Positions 43,823 to 53,202 of a DNA stretch of 64,000 nt are shown in pieces. The DNA is from Betaproteobacteria bacterium (lineage in GTDB: Bacteria; Pseudomonadota; Gammaproteobacteria; Burkholderiales; Casimicrobiaceae). The DNA lies in the NCBI GenBank assembly GCA_004293675.1, contig READ01000017.1, forward strand, positions 41,929-105,928. Reading direction: 5' to 3'. How positions within the stretch are numbered: the first letter of the stretch is position 1; every line of letters starts with the position of its first letter. The notes under the pieces are model-generated. The model saw nothing but the letters and a program-made list of their open reading frames with translations, had not been told where the DNA came from and did not search any database. Made by a program: the position numbers and the translations under genes.

Positions 43823-44323
43823 ATGTTGAGCCAAACCAAACGCACCATCGATCAACGCGTCATCAACGTGGATGAAATCACGCTGCATCATTTTTCGCAG
43901 GGCGAAAAGTTTGAGTGCAGCGCTGAGCGCGTTGGGCCGTTGATTGGAGCGAAGGATTTGGGTTACTCATACGACGTGGTGCCGCCGGGTAAAAGCGCCT
44001 GTCCGCTGCACAGCCATCGCGCCGAAGAGGAAATGTTTTTTATCGTGAGCGGCTCTGGTTTGCTTCGCTACGGCAGCGACACACGAAAAATTCGGGCCGG
44101 TGATTTCATTTGCTGCCCCACGGGTGGACCTGAGACCGCGCACCAAATCGTTAACGATTCGGATGCGGAGCTCCGATACATCTCGGTGAGCACCATGATG
44201 CCCGCCGAAGTGTGCGAATACCCTGATTCGAAAAAGATTGGCGCCTACGGTGGTAGCGGCGATCAACGTCTGCGCCACATGACGATGGCCAACGATAGCG
44301 TTGAATACTGGAAGGGCGAATAG
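43823..44323 (+). CDS. Cupin-domain protein inserted between nuoD and nuoE
   Basis: 166 residues with one cupin barrel. Motif 1 reads PLHSHRAEEEMFFIVSGSG (His-x-His and Glu metal ligands), and motif 2 has the histidine in GPETAHQIVNDSDAELRYI. ATG 3 bases after the nuoD stop; its stop is 2 bases before the nuoE start, so it is fully inside the operon. Such genes are not part of standard complex I operons. It may bind a small molecule or metal; a link to complex I is only suggested by position. Confidence 0.85.
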   Translation: MLSQTKRTIDQRVINVDEITLHHFSQGEKFECSAERVGPLIGAKDLGYSYDVVPPGKSACPLHSHRAEEEMFFIVSGSGLLRYGSDTRKIRAGDFICCPTGGPETAHQIVNDSDAELRYISVSTMMPAEVCEYPDSKKIGAYGGSGDQRLRHMTMANDSVEYWKGE

Positions 44324-44325
44324 CC

Positions 44326-44805
44326 GTGTTGTCCCCTGAATCCCTCAAAAAGATTGACCGCGAAGTCGCGAAATTTCCGGCCGAGCAAAAGCAGTCGGCG
44401 GTGATGGCCGCATTGACCATTGCCCAGCATGAAAAGAGTTGGCTGTCGACCGACACGATGCAAGAAGTTGCGGCCTACTTAGGCATGCCGCCAATCGCGG
44501 TGTATGAAGTGGCGTCGTTCTACACGATGTACAACTTAAAGCCTGTTGGTAAACACAAGCTTTCAATCTGTACGAACTTGCCTTGCCAACTGCAAGGCTC
44601 GACGATTTGTGCAGAGCACGCAAAGAAAAAGCTCGGTATCGGCTACGGTGAAACAACGGCCGATGGTCAGTTCACGCTCAAAGAAGGCGAATGCTTCGGC
44701 GCCTGCGGCGACGCGCCAGTGTTCTTGGTGAACGATCGTGATATGCGCGTGAAAATCACCACAGAAAAATTCGATCAAATGATCGACGAATTACAGAAGG
44801 CATAA
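44326..44805 (+). CDS. nuoE: NADH-quinone oxidoreductase subunit E
   Basis: 159 residues from a GTG start 2 bases after the cupin stop. It carries a 2Fe-2S cluster (N1a) with ligands in [11 protein letters not shown] and [36 protein letters not shown] is diagnostic. Part of the NADH-oxidising tip with NuoF and NuoG. Confidence 0.96.
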   Translation: MLSPESLKKIDREVAKFPAEQKQSAVMAALTIAQHEKSWLSTDTMQEVAAYLGMPPIAVYEVASFYTMYNLKPVGKHKLSICTNLPCQLQGSTICAEHAKKKLGIGYGETTADGQFTLKEGECFGACGDAPVFLVNDRDMRVKITTEKFDQMIDELQKA

Positions 44806-44819
44806 AAGGAAGTATCGCT

Positions 44820-46118
44820 ATGCACTTCGGACCTCACATCACCCCGACAATCTTTGCTGACCTTAACGTCGGCGACAAAAACGATTGGCGCATCGACGCG
44901 TACAAAAAGCGCGGCGGCTATCAAGCGCTCAAAAAAATCCTCGACGAAAAGATGCCGCAAGATGCGGTGATCGCCGAGGTAAAGAAATCTGCGCTTCGTG
45001 GTCGTGGCGGTGCGGGCTTTCCGACGGGGCTCAAATGGAGCTTCATGCCGCGTCAGTTTCCGGGGCAAAAGTATCTTGTTTGCAACTCGGACGAGGGCGA
45101 GCCCGGCACGTTCAAAGACCGCGACATCCTCCGCTACAACCCGCACATGCTGATCGAAGGTATGGCCATCGCCGCCTACGCGATGGGCATTACGGTGGGC
45201 TACAACTACATTCACGGCGAAATTTTTTCGACGTATGAATTGTTCGAAGAGGCGCTGGAAGAGGCGCGAGCAGCAGGTTTCTTGGGCAACAACATTCTTG
45301 GCTCAGGCTTCGATTTTCAGTTGCATGGCTTTCACGGTTTCGGCGCGTACATTTGTGGCGAAGAAACTGCGCTGCTCGAGTCGTTAGAGGGCAAAAAAGG
45401 CCAACCGCGCTTCAAACCGCCGTTCCCAGCGAGCTTCGGTCTCTACGGCAAGCCCACGACGATCAACAACACCGAAACCTTTGCTGCCGTGCCATGGATC
45501 ATGCGCAACGGGGGTGAAGCGTTTTTGAATTTGGGTTTGCCGAATAACGGTGGCACCAAACTGTTTTCAGTCTCCGGTGACGTCGCTCGTCCTGGTAATT
45601 TCGAAGTGCCGCTCGGCACACCGTTTTCGAAGCTACTGGAGCTTGCAGGCGGCATGCGCGACGGCAAGAAGATAAAAGCCGTGATTCCCGGTGGCTCATC
45701 CATGCCCGTGATTCCGGGCGCGCAGATGATGGACACCAACATGGACTACGACTCGATCGCCAAAGCCGGATCGATGCTGGGTTCTGGCGCTGTCATCGTC
45801 ATGGATGAAACGCGCTGCATGGTGAAATCACTGCTGCGTCTGTCGTATTTCTATTACGAAGAGTCATGCGGTCAATGCACGCCTTGTCGCGAGGGCACGG
45901 GTTGGCTCTGGCGAATGGTTAATCGCATTGAGCACGGCGAAGGTCGAAACACCGATCTCGATATGTTGAACAGCATTGCAGACAACATTCAGGGCCGCAC
46001 GATTTGCGCGCTGGGTGATGCGGCGGCGATGCCCGTGCGTGCGTTCGTGAAGCACTACCGTGATGAATTTCAGTATCACATTGATAACAAACGTTGTTTG
46101 GTGCCCGCGTATGTCTAG
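44820..46118 (+). CDS. nuoF: NADH-quinone oxidoreductase subunit F
   Basis: 432 residues, binds NADH, FMN and cluster N3. [17 protein letters not shown] is the FMN/NADH glycine loop, [15 protein letters not shown] follows, and [15 protein letters not shown] holds three of the cluster cysteines, with the last in [13 protein letters not shown]. Length normal. A TGTAGGAGCGG-type repeat follows its stop. Confidence 0.97.
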   Translation: MHFGPHITPTIFADLNVGDKNDWRIDAYKKRGGYQALKKILDEKMPQDAVIAEVKKSALRGRGGAGFPTGLKWSFMPRQFPGQKYLVCNSDEGEPGTFKDRDILRYNPHMLIEGMAIAAYAMGITVGYNYIHGEIFSTYELFEEALEEARAAGFLGNNILGSGFDFQLHGFHGFGAYICGEETALLESLEGKKGQPRFKPPFPASFGLYGKPTTINNTETFAAVPWIMRNGGEAFLNLGLPNNGGTKLFSVSGDVARPGNFEVPLGTPFSKLLELAGGMRDGKKIKAVIPGGSSMPVIPGAQMMDTNMDYDSIAKAGSMLGSGAVIVMDETRCMVKSLLRLSYFYYEESCGQCTPCREGTGWLWRMVNRIEHGEGRNTDLDMLNSIADNIQGRTICALGDAAAMPVRAFVKHYRDEFQYHIDNKRCLVPAYV

Positions 46119-46122
46119 CCAA

Positions 46123-46194
46123 TGTATAGGAGCGGTTTCACCGCGATCAACGTTGCAGAGAGCTCGCACCAATCGCGGTGGAACCGCTCCTACA
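46123..46194. repeat. TGTAGGAGCGG-type inverted repeat pair between nuoF and nuoG
   Basis: TGTATAGGAGCGGTTTCACC at the left and the inverse CGCGGTGGAACCGCTCCTAC at the right enclose about 30 bases. Same repeat type as at 60432, 63778 and 63909. The form matches REP/REPIN elements: two palindromic REPs in inverted orientation, known as non-autonomous elements moved by REP-associated tyrosine transposases. No such transposase gene is in the window. Confidence 0.85.
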
Positions 46195-46233
46195 GGTTTG
46201 TGGGTAAAACAAATTTTGAGTAGAGTGTTTTAG

Positions 46234-48558
46234 ATGGTCAACATCGAAATCGACGGCAAAGCAGTACAGGTTCCACCGGGCTCAACGGTGATGGATGCTG
46301 CGACGCAGGTGGGTGCGTATGTGCCGCACTTTTGTTATCACAAGAAACTCTCGATTGCGGCCAATTGCCGCATGTGCTTGGTGCAAGTCGAAAAGGCACC
46401 GAAGCCGCTGCCAGCTTGTGCGACCCCCGTCACTGAGGGCATGAAAGTTTTCACGGCGAGCGATTACGCCAAAAACGCTCAAAAAAGCGTGATGGAATTT
46501 CTGCTGATTAACCATCCGCTGGACTGCCCGATTTGCGATCAAGGCGGCGAGTGTCAGCTACAAGATTTGGCGGTGGGTTACGGTAAATCGGAGTCGCGCT
46601 ACGAAGAAGAAAAGCGCGTGGTGTTTGTAAAAAACATCGGGCCGCTCGTATCTGCTGAAGAAATGAGCCGCTGCATCCAATGCACTCGCTGCGTTCGTTT
46701 CGGTCAAGAGGTCGCAGGCATTATGGAGCTCGGCATGGGAGGCCGTGGCGAGCACTCCGAGATTCTGTCGTTCGTTGGAAAGAGCGTTGATTCCGAGCTT
46801 TCGGGCAACATGATTGACGTGTGTCCAGTGGGCGCATTGACATCAAAACCATTTCGCTACAGCGCCCGTACTTGGGAATTGCAGCGCCGCAAGACAGTCA
46901 GCCCACACGACGGTTTGAACGCTAACTTGCAAGTTCAAGTCAAGGGCGACAAAGTCATGCGCGTGCTGCCACGCGAAAACGAAGCGGTGAACGAATGCTG
47001 GATTTCGGACCGGGATCGTTTCAGCTACGAAGGTCTGTACCACGCGGATCGGGTGACCTCGCCCTTCGTCAAAACGGACGCTGGCGCACAACCCGCAAGC
47101 TGGCAAGACGCGCTCACAGCCGCCGCCTCCATCATCGCCCAAACCGCAAAGACGCATGGCGGCAACGAAGTCGCGTTCGTGTTGGGACCGCACACCACGC
47201 TTGAAGAGGCTTTCCTCGCGAAGCGAATCGCCACAGCGCTTGGCAGCAACAGCATCGACTACCGTGACCGCGTGTCAGATGCCGCGCTTGATCAGGGCGG
47301 CGGCGTTCCGTGGTTGGGACTCAAGGTCAGCGACTTCGCGCTTGTAGACCGATTCTTGGTCGTCGGCTCGAGTCTGCGACAAGAGCAACCGTTACTCGCG
47401 AGCCGTATTCGCGCTCGTGTGAAAAAGGGCGCAACGCTATCGTTTGTGGGTACGACCGACGACGAGTTGCTCTGCCCGGTCGTTGCAAAGTCCGTTGTTA
47501 AGCCATCCGATTTGCTCTCGGCACTGGCGGGTGTTGCGGTTGCCTTGGCTCAGCGCTTGGATAAACCGTCGCCGATCTCCGGTTTGGTGCCAGGCCCTGA
47601 AGCGCTGCAGATTGCAGCGTCTTTGGTGTCTGGCAAACGGGTCGCGGTGTTGTTAGGCGAGCTTGCTTTGTCGAACACCCAAGCGTCGCAAATCGAATCA
47701 ATGGCCCATACCATCGCGGCTTTGACAGGCGGAACCGCGGGTCGGATGACATTGGCCGCAACCGCGTTGGGCGCGCACATCGTCGGCGCAGTGCCGGGAC
47801 CCAAAGGCCATTCGGCGTCAGCAGCTATCGCCGGTGCAGCGAAAACGGTGGTACTGATTGGCTTTGATGCGCCACGCCTTATAAATCAAGGCGTTGCTTC
47901 TGATTCAAGTGCCTCGTCGAATACACGTATTATTGCCCTGAACGCCTTTATTCATGAGGCGATGAAGGCAAAAGTTGACCTAGTTTTACCCATTGCGCCG
48001 TTTACCGAGACCTCGGGTACTTATGTGTCGCAAGACGGCACGGTGCAATCGTTCACTGGCGTGGTGCGTCCGCTGGGCGAGACACGCCCCGGCTGGAAAG
48101 TGCTCCGAGTTCTGGGTGACCTGTTGCACGCCGACATGGGCGCGTTTAACACGAGCGAAGATGTGCGCGACGCAGCACTTGCCGCCTTTGATCCATCGAA
48201 GCTGGGCAACAAGCCTGCCGACCTGAATGCTCAGGTGGCTGCGGTTAGTGCTGCATCGCTTGAGCGGATTGCCGACGTGCCGATCTATCACGCCGATCCG
48301 ATCGTGCGCCGTGCTTCTTCGCTAGCGAAGTCAGCGTATGGCAAACAAGGTCGCGTTCGTATGAACGCGGAAACTGCAAAGCACCTCGGTTTGTCCCACG
48401 GCACGAATGTGGCGGTGACTCAAGGTGCGGGTCGCGCCACGAGCACACTTTCAATTGACGCAAGCGTGCCGAACGGTGCCGTGCGGGTGCCGCTGTACAC
48501 CGAAGTGTCGGCGCAGCTGGGCAACGCATCTCTTCCCATCACGGTGGTCGCGGCATGA
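46234..48558 (+). CDS. nuoG: NADH-quinone oxidoreductase subunit G
   Basis: 774 residues. The N-terminal ferredoxin domain has [17 protein letters not shown] and PACATP, then [14 protein letters not shown] and [16 protein letters not shown] for 4Fe-4S clusters, [20 protein letters not shown] next, then the molybdopterin-oxidoreductase-like part to [20 protein letters not shown]. The DNA at 47859-47977 (residues about 542-582) resembles the intergenic AT-rich repeat; the protein there reads [20 protein letters not shown], a polar stretch before a conserved region. It overlaps nuoH by 4 bases. Confidence 0.96.
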   Translation: MVNIEIDGKAVQVPPGSTVMDAATQVGAYVPHFCYHKKLSIAANCRMCLVQVEKAPKPLPACATPVTEGMKVFTASDYAKNAQKSVMEFLLINHPLDCPICDQGGECQLQDLAVGYGKSESRYEEEKRVVFVKNIGPLVSAEEMSRCIQCTRCVRFGQEVAGIMELGMGGRGEHSEILSFVGKSVDSELSGNMIDVCPVGALTSKPFRYSARTWELQRRKTVSPHDGLNANLQVQVKGDKVMRVLPRENEAVNECWISDRDRFSYEGLYHADRVTSPFVKTDAGAQPASWQDALTAAASIIAQTAKTHGGNEVAFVLGPHTTLEEAFLAKRIATALGSNSIDYRDRVSDAALDQGGGVPWLGLKVSDFALVDRFLVVGSSLRQEQPLLASRIRARVKKGATLSFVGTTDDELLCPVVAKSVVKPSDLLSALAGVAVALAQRLDKPSPISGLVPGPEALQIAASLVSGKRVAVLLGELALSNTQASQIESMAHTIAALTGGTAGRMTLAATALGAHIVGAVPGPKGHSASAAIAGAAKTVVLIGFDAPRLINQGVASDSSASSNTRIIALNAFIHEAMKAKVDLVLPIAPFTETSGTYVSQDGTVQSFTGVVRPLGETRPGWKVLRVLGDLLHADMGAFNTSEDVRDAALAAFDPSKLGNKPADLNAQVAAVSAASLERIADVPIYHADPIVRRASSLAKSAYGKQGRVRMNAETAKHLGLSHGTNVAVTQGAGRATSTLSIDASVPNGAVRVPLYTEVSAQLGNASLPITVVAA
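47859..47977. repeat. AT-rich inverted-repeat-like element inside nuoG (tentative copy H)
   Basis: GCCTTATAAATCAAGGCGTT at 47876 differs from copy D's GCCTTATAAAATAAGGCGTT at 2 of 20 bases. The second block GCCTTTATTCATGAGGC starts 68 bases further on (67 in copy D). Flanks also match copy D: GGCTTTGATGC against AGCTTTATTGC, and GCAAAAGTTGACC against GCAAAAAAGCTTACC. The frame is open throughout. Similar sequence could still arise by chance with the conserved protein; see findings. Confidence 0.55.
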
Positions 48559-49628
48559 GCAATCCTGTTGAAGCACTGATGACGTGGGCGTTTGGGCAGC
48601 CGTTTGAAGGGCTGTCGTACGCCATTTGGACACTCGCCAAAATTCTGGTGATCGTTGTGCCGATCACGCTCTGCGTCGCATTCTTAACGCTGTGGGAGCG
48701 TAAGGTGATCGGCTGGATGCAAGTGCGCATCGGACCGAACCGCGTGGGCTATGGCTGGTTGCAGCCGTTTGCCGACGTGTTCAAACTGATCTTCAAAGAA
48801 ATCGTCGTCCCCACCGGCGCGAACAAAACGCTTTTCTACATCGCGCCGCTGCTCTCGATTGGTCCAGCCCTTGCGGCGTGGGCGGTCATTCCGTTTGATC
48901 CGACCTTGGTGCTGGCCGACGTAAATGCTGGTCTGCTCTATATCCTAGCGCTGACCTCGATTGGTGTTTACGGCGTGATCCTCGCGGGTTGGGCGTCGAA
49001 TTCGAAGTATGCGTTCATCGGATGCTTGCGCTCCGCTGCGCAGATCGTGTCTTACGAAATCGCCATGGGCTTTGCGCTCGTCGGTGTGTTGATGGCCGCG
49101 GGCAGCTTGAACCTACGCGATATCGTCAACGCTCAGGCCGGTGGTTTGCACCAGTGGTACTTCTTGCCTTTGTTGCCGCTATTTGTTGTGTACTTCATTT
49201 CCGGTGTTGCCGAGACCAATCGTCATCCGTTTGACGTGGCTGAGGGCGAATCAGAGATTGTGGCTGGCTTCCACGTGGAATATTCGGGCGTGGCGTTCGC
49301 CGTATTTTTCCTGGCGGAATACGCCAATATGATTTTGATCGCGCTACTGGCAAGCCTGCTCTTCCTGGGTGGTTGGCTCTCGCCATTCCCGATCACCAAC
49401 GAGCTCGCCATTTTCGGTATGAAGCCGTTTGCCGATGGATTCTTTTGGCTCGCTGCGAAAGTTTTCTTTGTACTGTTCTTTTTCCTCTGGATTCGTGCGT
49501 CGTTCCCACGCTATCGCTACGACCAGATCATGCGCTTGGGTTGGAAAGTTTTCATTCCGCTCACGCTCGCTTTCATCGTGTTCCTCGCCGTCATCATGCA
49601 GACGCCGTGGGGCGCTGCGTTTCATTAA
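48555..49628 (+). CDS. nuoH: NADH-quinone oxidoreductase subunit H
   Basis: 357 residues, eight membrane segments, part of the quinone tunnel. [20 protein letters not shown] near the start, then [20 protein letters not shown] and [20 protein letters not shown] are diagnostic. ATG overlaps the nuoG stop (ATGA). Confidence 0.97.
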   Translation: MSNPVEALMTWAFGQPFEGLSYAIWTLAKILVIVVPITLCVAFLTLWERKVIGWMQVRIGPNRVGYGWLQPFADVFKLIFKEIVVPTGANKTLFYIAPLLSIGPALAAWAVIPFDPTLVLADVNAGLLYILALTSIGVYGVILAGWASNSKYAFIGCLRSAAQIVSYEIAMGFALVGVLMAAGSLNLRDIVNAQAGGLHQWYFLPLLPLFVVYFISGVAETNRHPFDVAEGESEIVAGFHVEYSGVAFAVFFLAEYANMILIALLASLLFLGGWLSPFPITNELAIFGMKPFADGFFWLAAKVFFVLFFFLWIRASFPRYRYDQIMRLGWKVFIPLTLAFIVFLAVIMQTPWGAAFH

Positions 49629-49643
49629 AAGAGGTCAATGACT

Positions 49644-50135
49644 ATGGTTGCCTCGGTTAAACATTTCTTCCAAACGTTCCTGCTATGGGAAATGATGAAG
49701 GGCCTCGCGCTGACGGGCCGTCACATGTTCCACCGCAAGATTACGGTGCAATTTCCCGAAGAAAAAACACCGCAGAGCCCACGATTTCGTGGCCTGCATG
49801 CGCTGCGTCGTTATGAAAACGGTGAAGAGCGCTGCATTGCTTGCAAGCTTTGCGAAGCGGTATGCCCAGCGATGGCCATCACCATTGAATCAACCGTGCG
49901 TGAGGACGGCACACGCCGTACATCGCGCTACGACATCGATTTGACCAAGTGCATCTTTTGCGGATTTTGCGAAGAGAGCTGCCCGGTTGATTCGATTGTT
50001 GAAACACGAATTCTTGAGTATCACGGCGAAAAGCGCGGCGATCTCTACTACACCAAAGAAATGCTGCTGGCGGTCGGCGATCGCTACGAAAAGCAGATTG
50101 CGGCGGATCGCGCCGCTGATGCTAGGTTTAGATAA
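49644..50135 (+). CDS. nuoI: NADH-quinone oxidoreductase subunit I
   Basis: 163 residues with two 4Fe-4S clusters: [16 protein letters not shown] and [36 protein letters not shown] and [10 protein letters not shown] are typical. ATGs at 49638 and 49644 are both in frame; GAGG at 49631-49634 is too close to the first (3 bases) and well placed for the second, so I chose 49644 ([10 protein letters not shown]). Confidence 0.95.
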   Translation: MVASVKHFFQTFLLWEMMKGLALTGRHMFHRKITVQFPEEKTPQSPRFRGLHALRRYENGEERCIACKLCEAVCPAMAITIESTVREDGTRRTSRYDIDLTKCIFCGFCEESCPVDSIVETRILEYHGEKRGDLYYTKEMLLAVGDRYEKQIAADRAADARFR

Positions 50136-50153
50136 TGAACATCACGCAACAAA

Positions 50154-50179
50154 CCCTTCGACAGGCTCAGGGCGAACGG
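50154..50179. repeat. Single CCCTTCGACAGGCTCAGGGC-type repeat between nuoI and nuoJ
   Basis: CCCTTCGACAGGCTCAGGGC followed by GAACGG forms a palindrome (CCCT...AGGG) of a type I recognise from many proteobacterial genomes. It lies in the short spacer before nuoJ, ahead of the ATG by about 8 bases. It could affect the nuoJ ribosome binding site. Confidence 0.7.
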
Positions 50180-50187
50180 AAGCAAAC

Positions 50188-50838
50188 ATGCCTGATCTAA
50201 CCACGATTGTTTTTTACGTGTTCTCCTCGATCCTGCTGTTTTCAGCGGCGCGGGTGATTTCGGTGAAAAACCCCGTACATGCGGCGCTGTTTTTGGTGCT
50301 CGCATTTTTCTCAGCCGCGTGTCTGTGGATGTTGCTCAAGGCTGAGTTCTTGGCCATCGCACTGGTCTTGGTCTACGTCGGCGCGGTGATGGTGCTCTTT
50401 CTGTTTGTTGTGATGATGCTTGATGTCAACGTTGAAGAGCTCCGTAAGCAGTTCAAGAGCCACCTGCCCGTGGCGCTGCTCGTCGGTGCGGCGGTGTTTG
50501 TAGAGCTACTGTTAATCCTTGGGCTCGCGATTTCTAAACGCGTGGGTTCGACTGAAACGACGAAAGCGTTGCTCGTTGATGGCAGCAACACCAAGGCCCT
50601 GGGCATCGAACTTTTCACGAAGTACATCTACGCCGTTGAAATTGCCGGTGTGCTCTTGTTGGTGGCGATCGTTGCCGCCATTGCTTTAACGCTCCGCGAC
50701 CGACGCGAAACGCGCTACCAGAATCCAGGAGAGCAGGTGCTGGTGAAGCGAAATGATCGTTTGCGCGTTTTGAAAGTAGACAGCGAAAAGCCCACTGCGG
50801 CCAAAACTGCGGCCCCGGTCGCTGAGGCAGCAAAGTAA
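50188..50838 (+). CDS. nuoJ: NADH-quinone oxidoreductase subunit J
   Basis: 216 residues with five membrane segments. [40 protein letters not shown] and [10 protein letters not shown] are diagnostic. The cytosolic tail is Lys/Ala-rich ([16 protein letters not shown]). The frame is open upstream to 49987 inside nuoI; the ATG at 50188 ([10 protein letters not shown]) fits the family. One base overlap with nuoK. Confidence 0.95.
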   Translation: MPDLTTIVFYVFSSILLFSAARVISVKNPVHAALFLVLAFFSAACLWMLLKAEFLAIALVLVYVGAVMVLFLFVVMMLDVNVEELRKQFKSHLPVALLVGAAVFVELLLILGLAISKRVGSTETTKALLVDGSNTKALGIELFTKYIYAVEIAGVLLLVAIVAAIALTLRDRRETRYQNPGEQVLVKRNDRLRVLKVDSEKPTAAKTAAPVAEAAK

Positions 50839-51152
50839 TGTTTACAGCCCCAACGCTCACTCACTACTTGGTCGTCGCTGCGCTGCTCTTCACGATCAGC
50901 ATCATCGGCCTGTTTCTAAATCGCCGCAACGTCATTATTTTGCTGATGGCCATCGAGCTCATGCTCCTAGCGGTGAACTTAAATTTCATCGCGTTTTCCA
51001 GTTACCTTGGCGATATTGCAGGTCAGGTCTTTGTGTTTTTCATCCTCACGGTTGCCGCCGCTGAGTCGGCCATCGGTTTGGCGATTCTCGTCGTGCTTTT
51101 CCGCAACGTTGGATCGATTGACGTCGATCAAATCGGAAAGCTGAAGGGGTAG
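50838..51152 (+). CDS. nuoK: NADH-quinone oxidoreductase subunit K
   Basis: 104 residues with three membrane segments; [20 protein letters not shown] carries the conserved membrane glutamate, [13 protein letters not shown] follows, then [19 protein letters not shown] with the second one. Standard length. Two bases before nuoL. Confidence 0.97.
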   Translation: MFTAPTLTHYLVVAALLFTISIIGLFLNRRNVIILLMAIELMLLAVNLNFIAFSSYLGDIAGQVFVFFILTVAAAESAIGLAILVVLFRNVGSIDVDQIGKLKG

Positions 51153-51154
51153 CC

Positions 51155-53173
51155 ATGAAAGCAACTTATCTCATCGCTGCGTTTGCGCCGCTGGTTGGCG
51201 CGATTGTTGCCGGTCTTTTCGGCAAGTATGTGGGTCGCAAGGGCGCGCATACGGTCACCATTCTCGGCGTGTTGATTTCGTTCATCGCGTCGTGCTTTGT
51301 GTTCTCTGATGTGCTGGCTGGAAACACATTCAACGGCTCGCTCTACACCTGGATGGTCTCCGGCGGCATTCGCTTTGAAGTGGGCTTCCTGATTGACAAG
51401 CTCACCGTTACGATGATGCTTGTTGTGACCTCGGTGTCGCTGATGGTTCACATCTACACCATCGGCTACATGGTGGATGATCCTGGCTATCAGCGCTTCT
51501 TCAGCTATATCTCGCTCTTCACCTTTTCGATGATGATGCTCGTCATGAGCAACAACTTCTTACAGCTGTTTTTCGGTTGGGAAGCGGTGGGGCTTGTTTC
51601 GTACCTGTTGATTGGTTTCTGGTTTAAGCGGCCCACAGCCATTTTCGCCAACATGAAAGCGTTTCTCGTGAACCGCGTCGGCGATTTGGGATTCTTGCTA
51701 GGCATCGGATTGGTGCTCGCCTACACCGGAAGCCTTGACTACAAAACGGTGTTTGAGAAGGCGAAAGCGCTCGAAAATATTTCGATCATGATGGGTCCGT
51801 TTGGCGTGGTGTCGCTGATGACCGCTACGTGCATCCTGCTGTTTATCGGTGCGATGGGTAAGTCGGCGCAAGTGCCTTTGCACGTGTGGCTTCCAGATTC
51901 GATGGAAGGCCCGACCCCAATTTCCGCGCTGATCCACGCTGCAACAATGGTCACCGCCGGCATTTTCATGGTGTCGCGGATGTCGCCACTCTTTGAAATG
52001 TCAACGACCGCACTTTCGTTTGTGCTGATCATCGGCGCAACCACTGCGCTCTTCATGGGTTTCTTGGGCATCATCCAGTACGACATCAAGCGTGTTGTTG
52101 CCTACTCAACGCTCTCGCAACTGGGCTACATGACTGTCGCGCTGGGCGTATCAGCCTACAGCGCAGCGATGTTTCATCTGGTGACCCACGCATTCTTCAA
52201 AGCCTTGCTTTTCTTGGCAGCGGGTTCGGTCATTATCGGAATGCACCATAACCAAGACATTCGCTACATGGGCGGCCTCAAAAAGTACATGAAGATCACC
52301 TGGATCACCTCGTTGATCGGTTCGCTTGCATTGATCGGGTTCCCGTTCCTCTCCGGTTTCTATTCCAAAGATTCGATCATCGAGGCGGTTCATGCCAGCA
52401 AGATTTTCGGCTCTGGCTACGCGAACTTTGCGGTCATGGCCGGCGTGTTCGTCACGGCGTTCTATTCGTTCCGGATGTATTTTTTGGTGTTCCACGGCAA
52501 AGAGCGCTATGACCAAGCGCCACACGATGCACACCACCACGACGATCACGGTCATGGCCATGACGCGAAACCGCATGAGTCACCTTGGGTGGTGACGCTG
52601 CCGCTTGTTTTATTGGCTATTCCATCGGTGATTTTGGGCTTTTACATGTTTGAGCCCGCGATCCTCAAGAATTGGTTTGGCACGGTCACCGCCGCTGGCT
52701 CACCCACCGGACTGCCCGCGATCGTTGTTAACGCGGCGAATGACACGCTAGCCGTACTGCGCACGCCCAACAACTCGTCGATCAACATGGCGATTCATGG
52801 GTTGACCACACTGCCATTTATCTTGGCGATGTCGGGCGTCGCATTGGCGTTTTACCTCTACATCGTCAACCCAGCGTTGCCCGCGACATTGCGTCAGCGA
52901 TTCAGTGGCATCGTCAAAGTGCTCGAAGAAAAGTATTACTTCGATCGCTTCAATGATTTCTTCTTTGCAGGCGGTTCGCGCAAGCTGGGCGAGGGCTTGT
53001 TCCGATTTGGCGATCGTGCGGTGATTGATGGCGCGCTCGTTAACGGCTCTGCGAAAGGCATTGGCGCAATCTCTGGCTTACTGCGTCATTTGCAAACAGG
53101 TTATATCTATCACTACGCCTTTGTCATGGTCGCCGGCGTGCTTGGCTTCCTCACGTGGCTGCTCCTACGGTAA
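51155..53173 (+). CDS. nuoL: NADH-quinone oxidoreductase subunit L
   Basis: 672 residues, the distal antiporter-like subunit with the long lateral helix at the C-terminus. MSNNFLQLFFGWEAVGLVSY, GAMGKSAQVPLHVWLPDSME, THAFFKALLFLAAGSVI are diagnostic. A His-rich loop (DAHHHDDHGHGHDAKPH) lies near residue 460. Proton-pumping subunit. Confidence 0.97.
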   Translation: MKATYLIAAFAPLVGAIVAGLFGKYVGRKGAHTVTILGVLISFIASCFVFSDVLAGNTFNGSLYTWMVSGGIRFEVGFLIDKLTVTMMLVVTSVSLMVHIYTIGYMVDDPGYQRFFSYISLFTFSMMMLVMSNNFLQLFFGWEAVGLVSYLLIGFWFKRPTAIFANMKAFLVNRVGDLGFLLGIGLVLAYTGSLDYKTVFEKAKALENISIMMGPFGVVSLMTATCILLFIGAMGKSAQVPLHVWLPDSMEGPTPISALIHAATMVTAGIFMVSRMSPLFEMSTTALSFVLIIGATTALFMGFLGIIQYDIKRVVAYSTLSQLGYMTVALGVSAYSAAMFHLVTHAFFKALLFLAAGSVIIGMHHNQDIRYMGGLKKYMKITWITSLIGSLALIGFPFLSGFYSKDSIIEAVHASKIFGSGYANFAVMAGVFVTAFYSFRMYFLVFHGKERYDQAPHDAHHHDDHGHGHDAKPHESPWVVTLPLVLLAIPSVILGFYMFEPAILKNWFGTVTAAGSPTGLPAIVVNAANDTLAVLRTPNNSSINMAIHGLTTLPFILAMSGVALAFYLYIVNPALPATLRQRFSGIVKVLEEKYYFDRFNDFFFAGGSRKLGEGLFRFGDRAVIDGALVNGSAKGIGAISGLLRHLQTGYIYHYAFVMVAGVLGFLTWLLLR

Positions 53174-53202
53174 TGCGATAGAGCGAGAACAAAGAAAACA
53201 TC

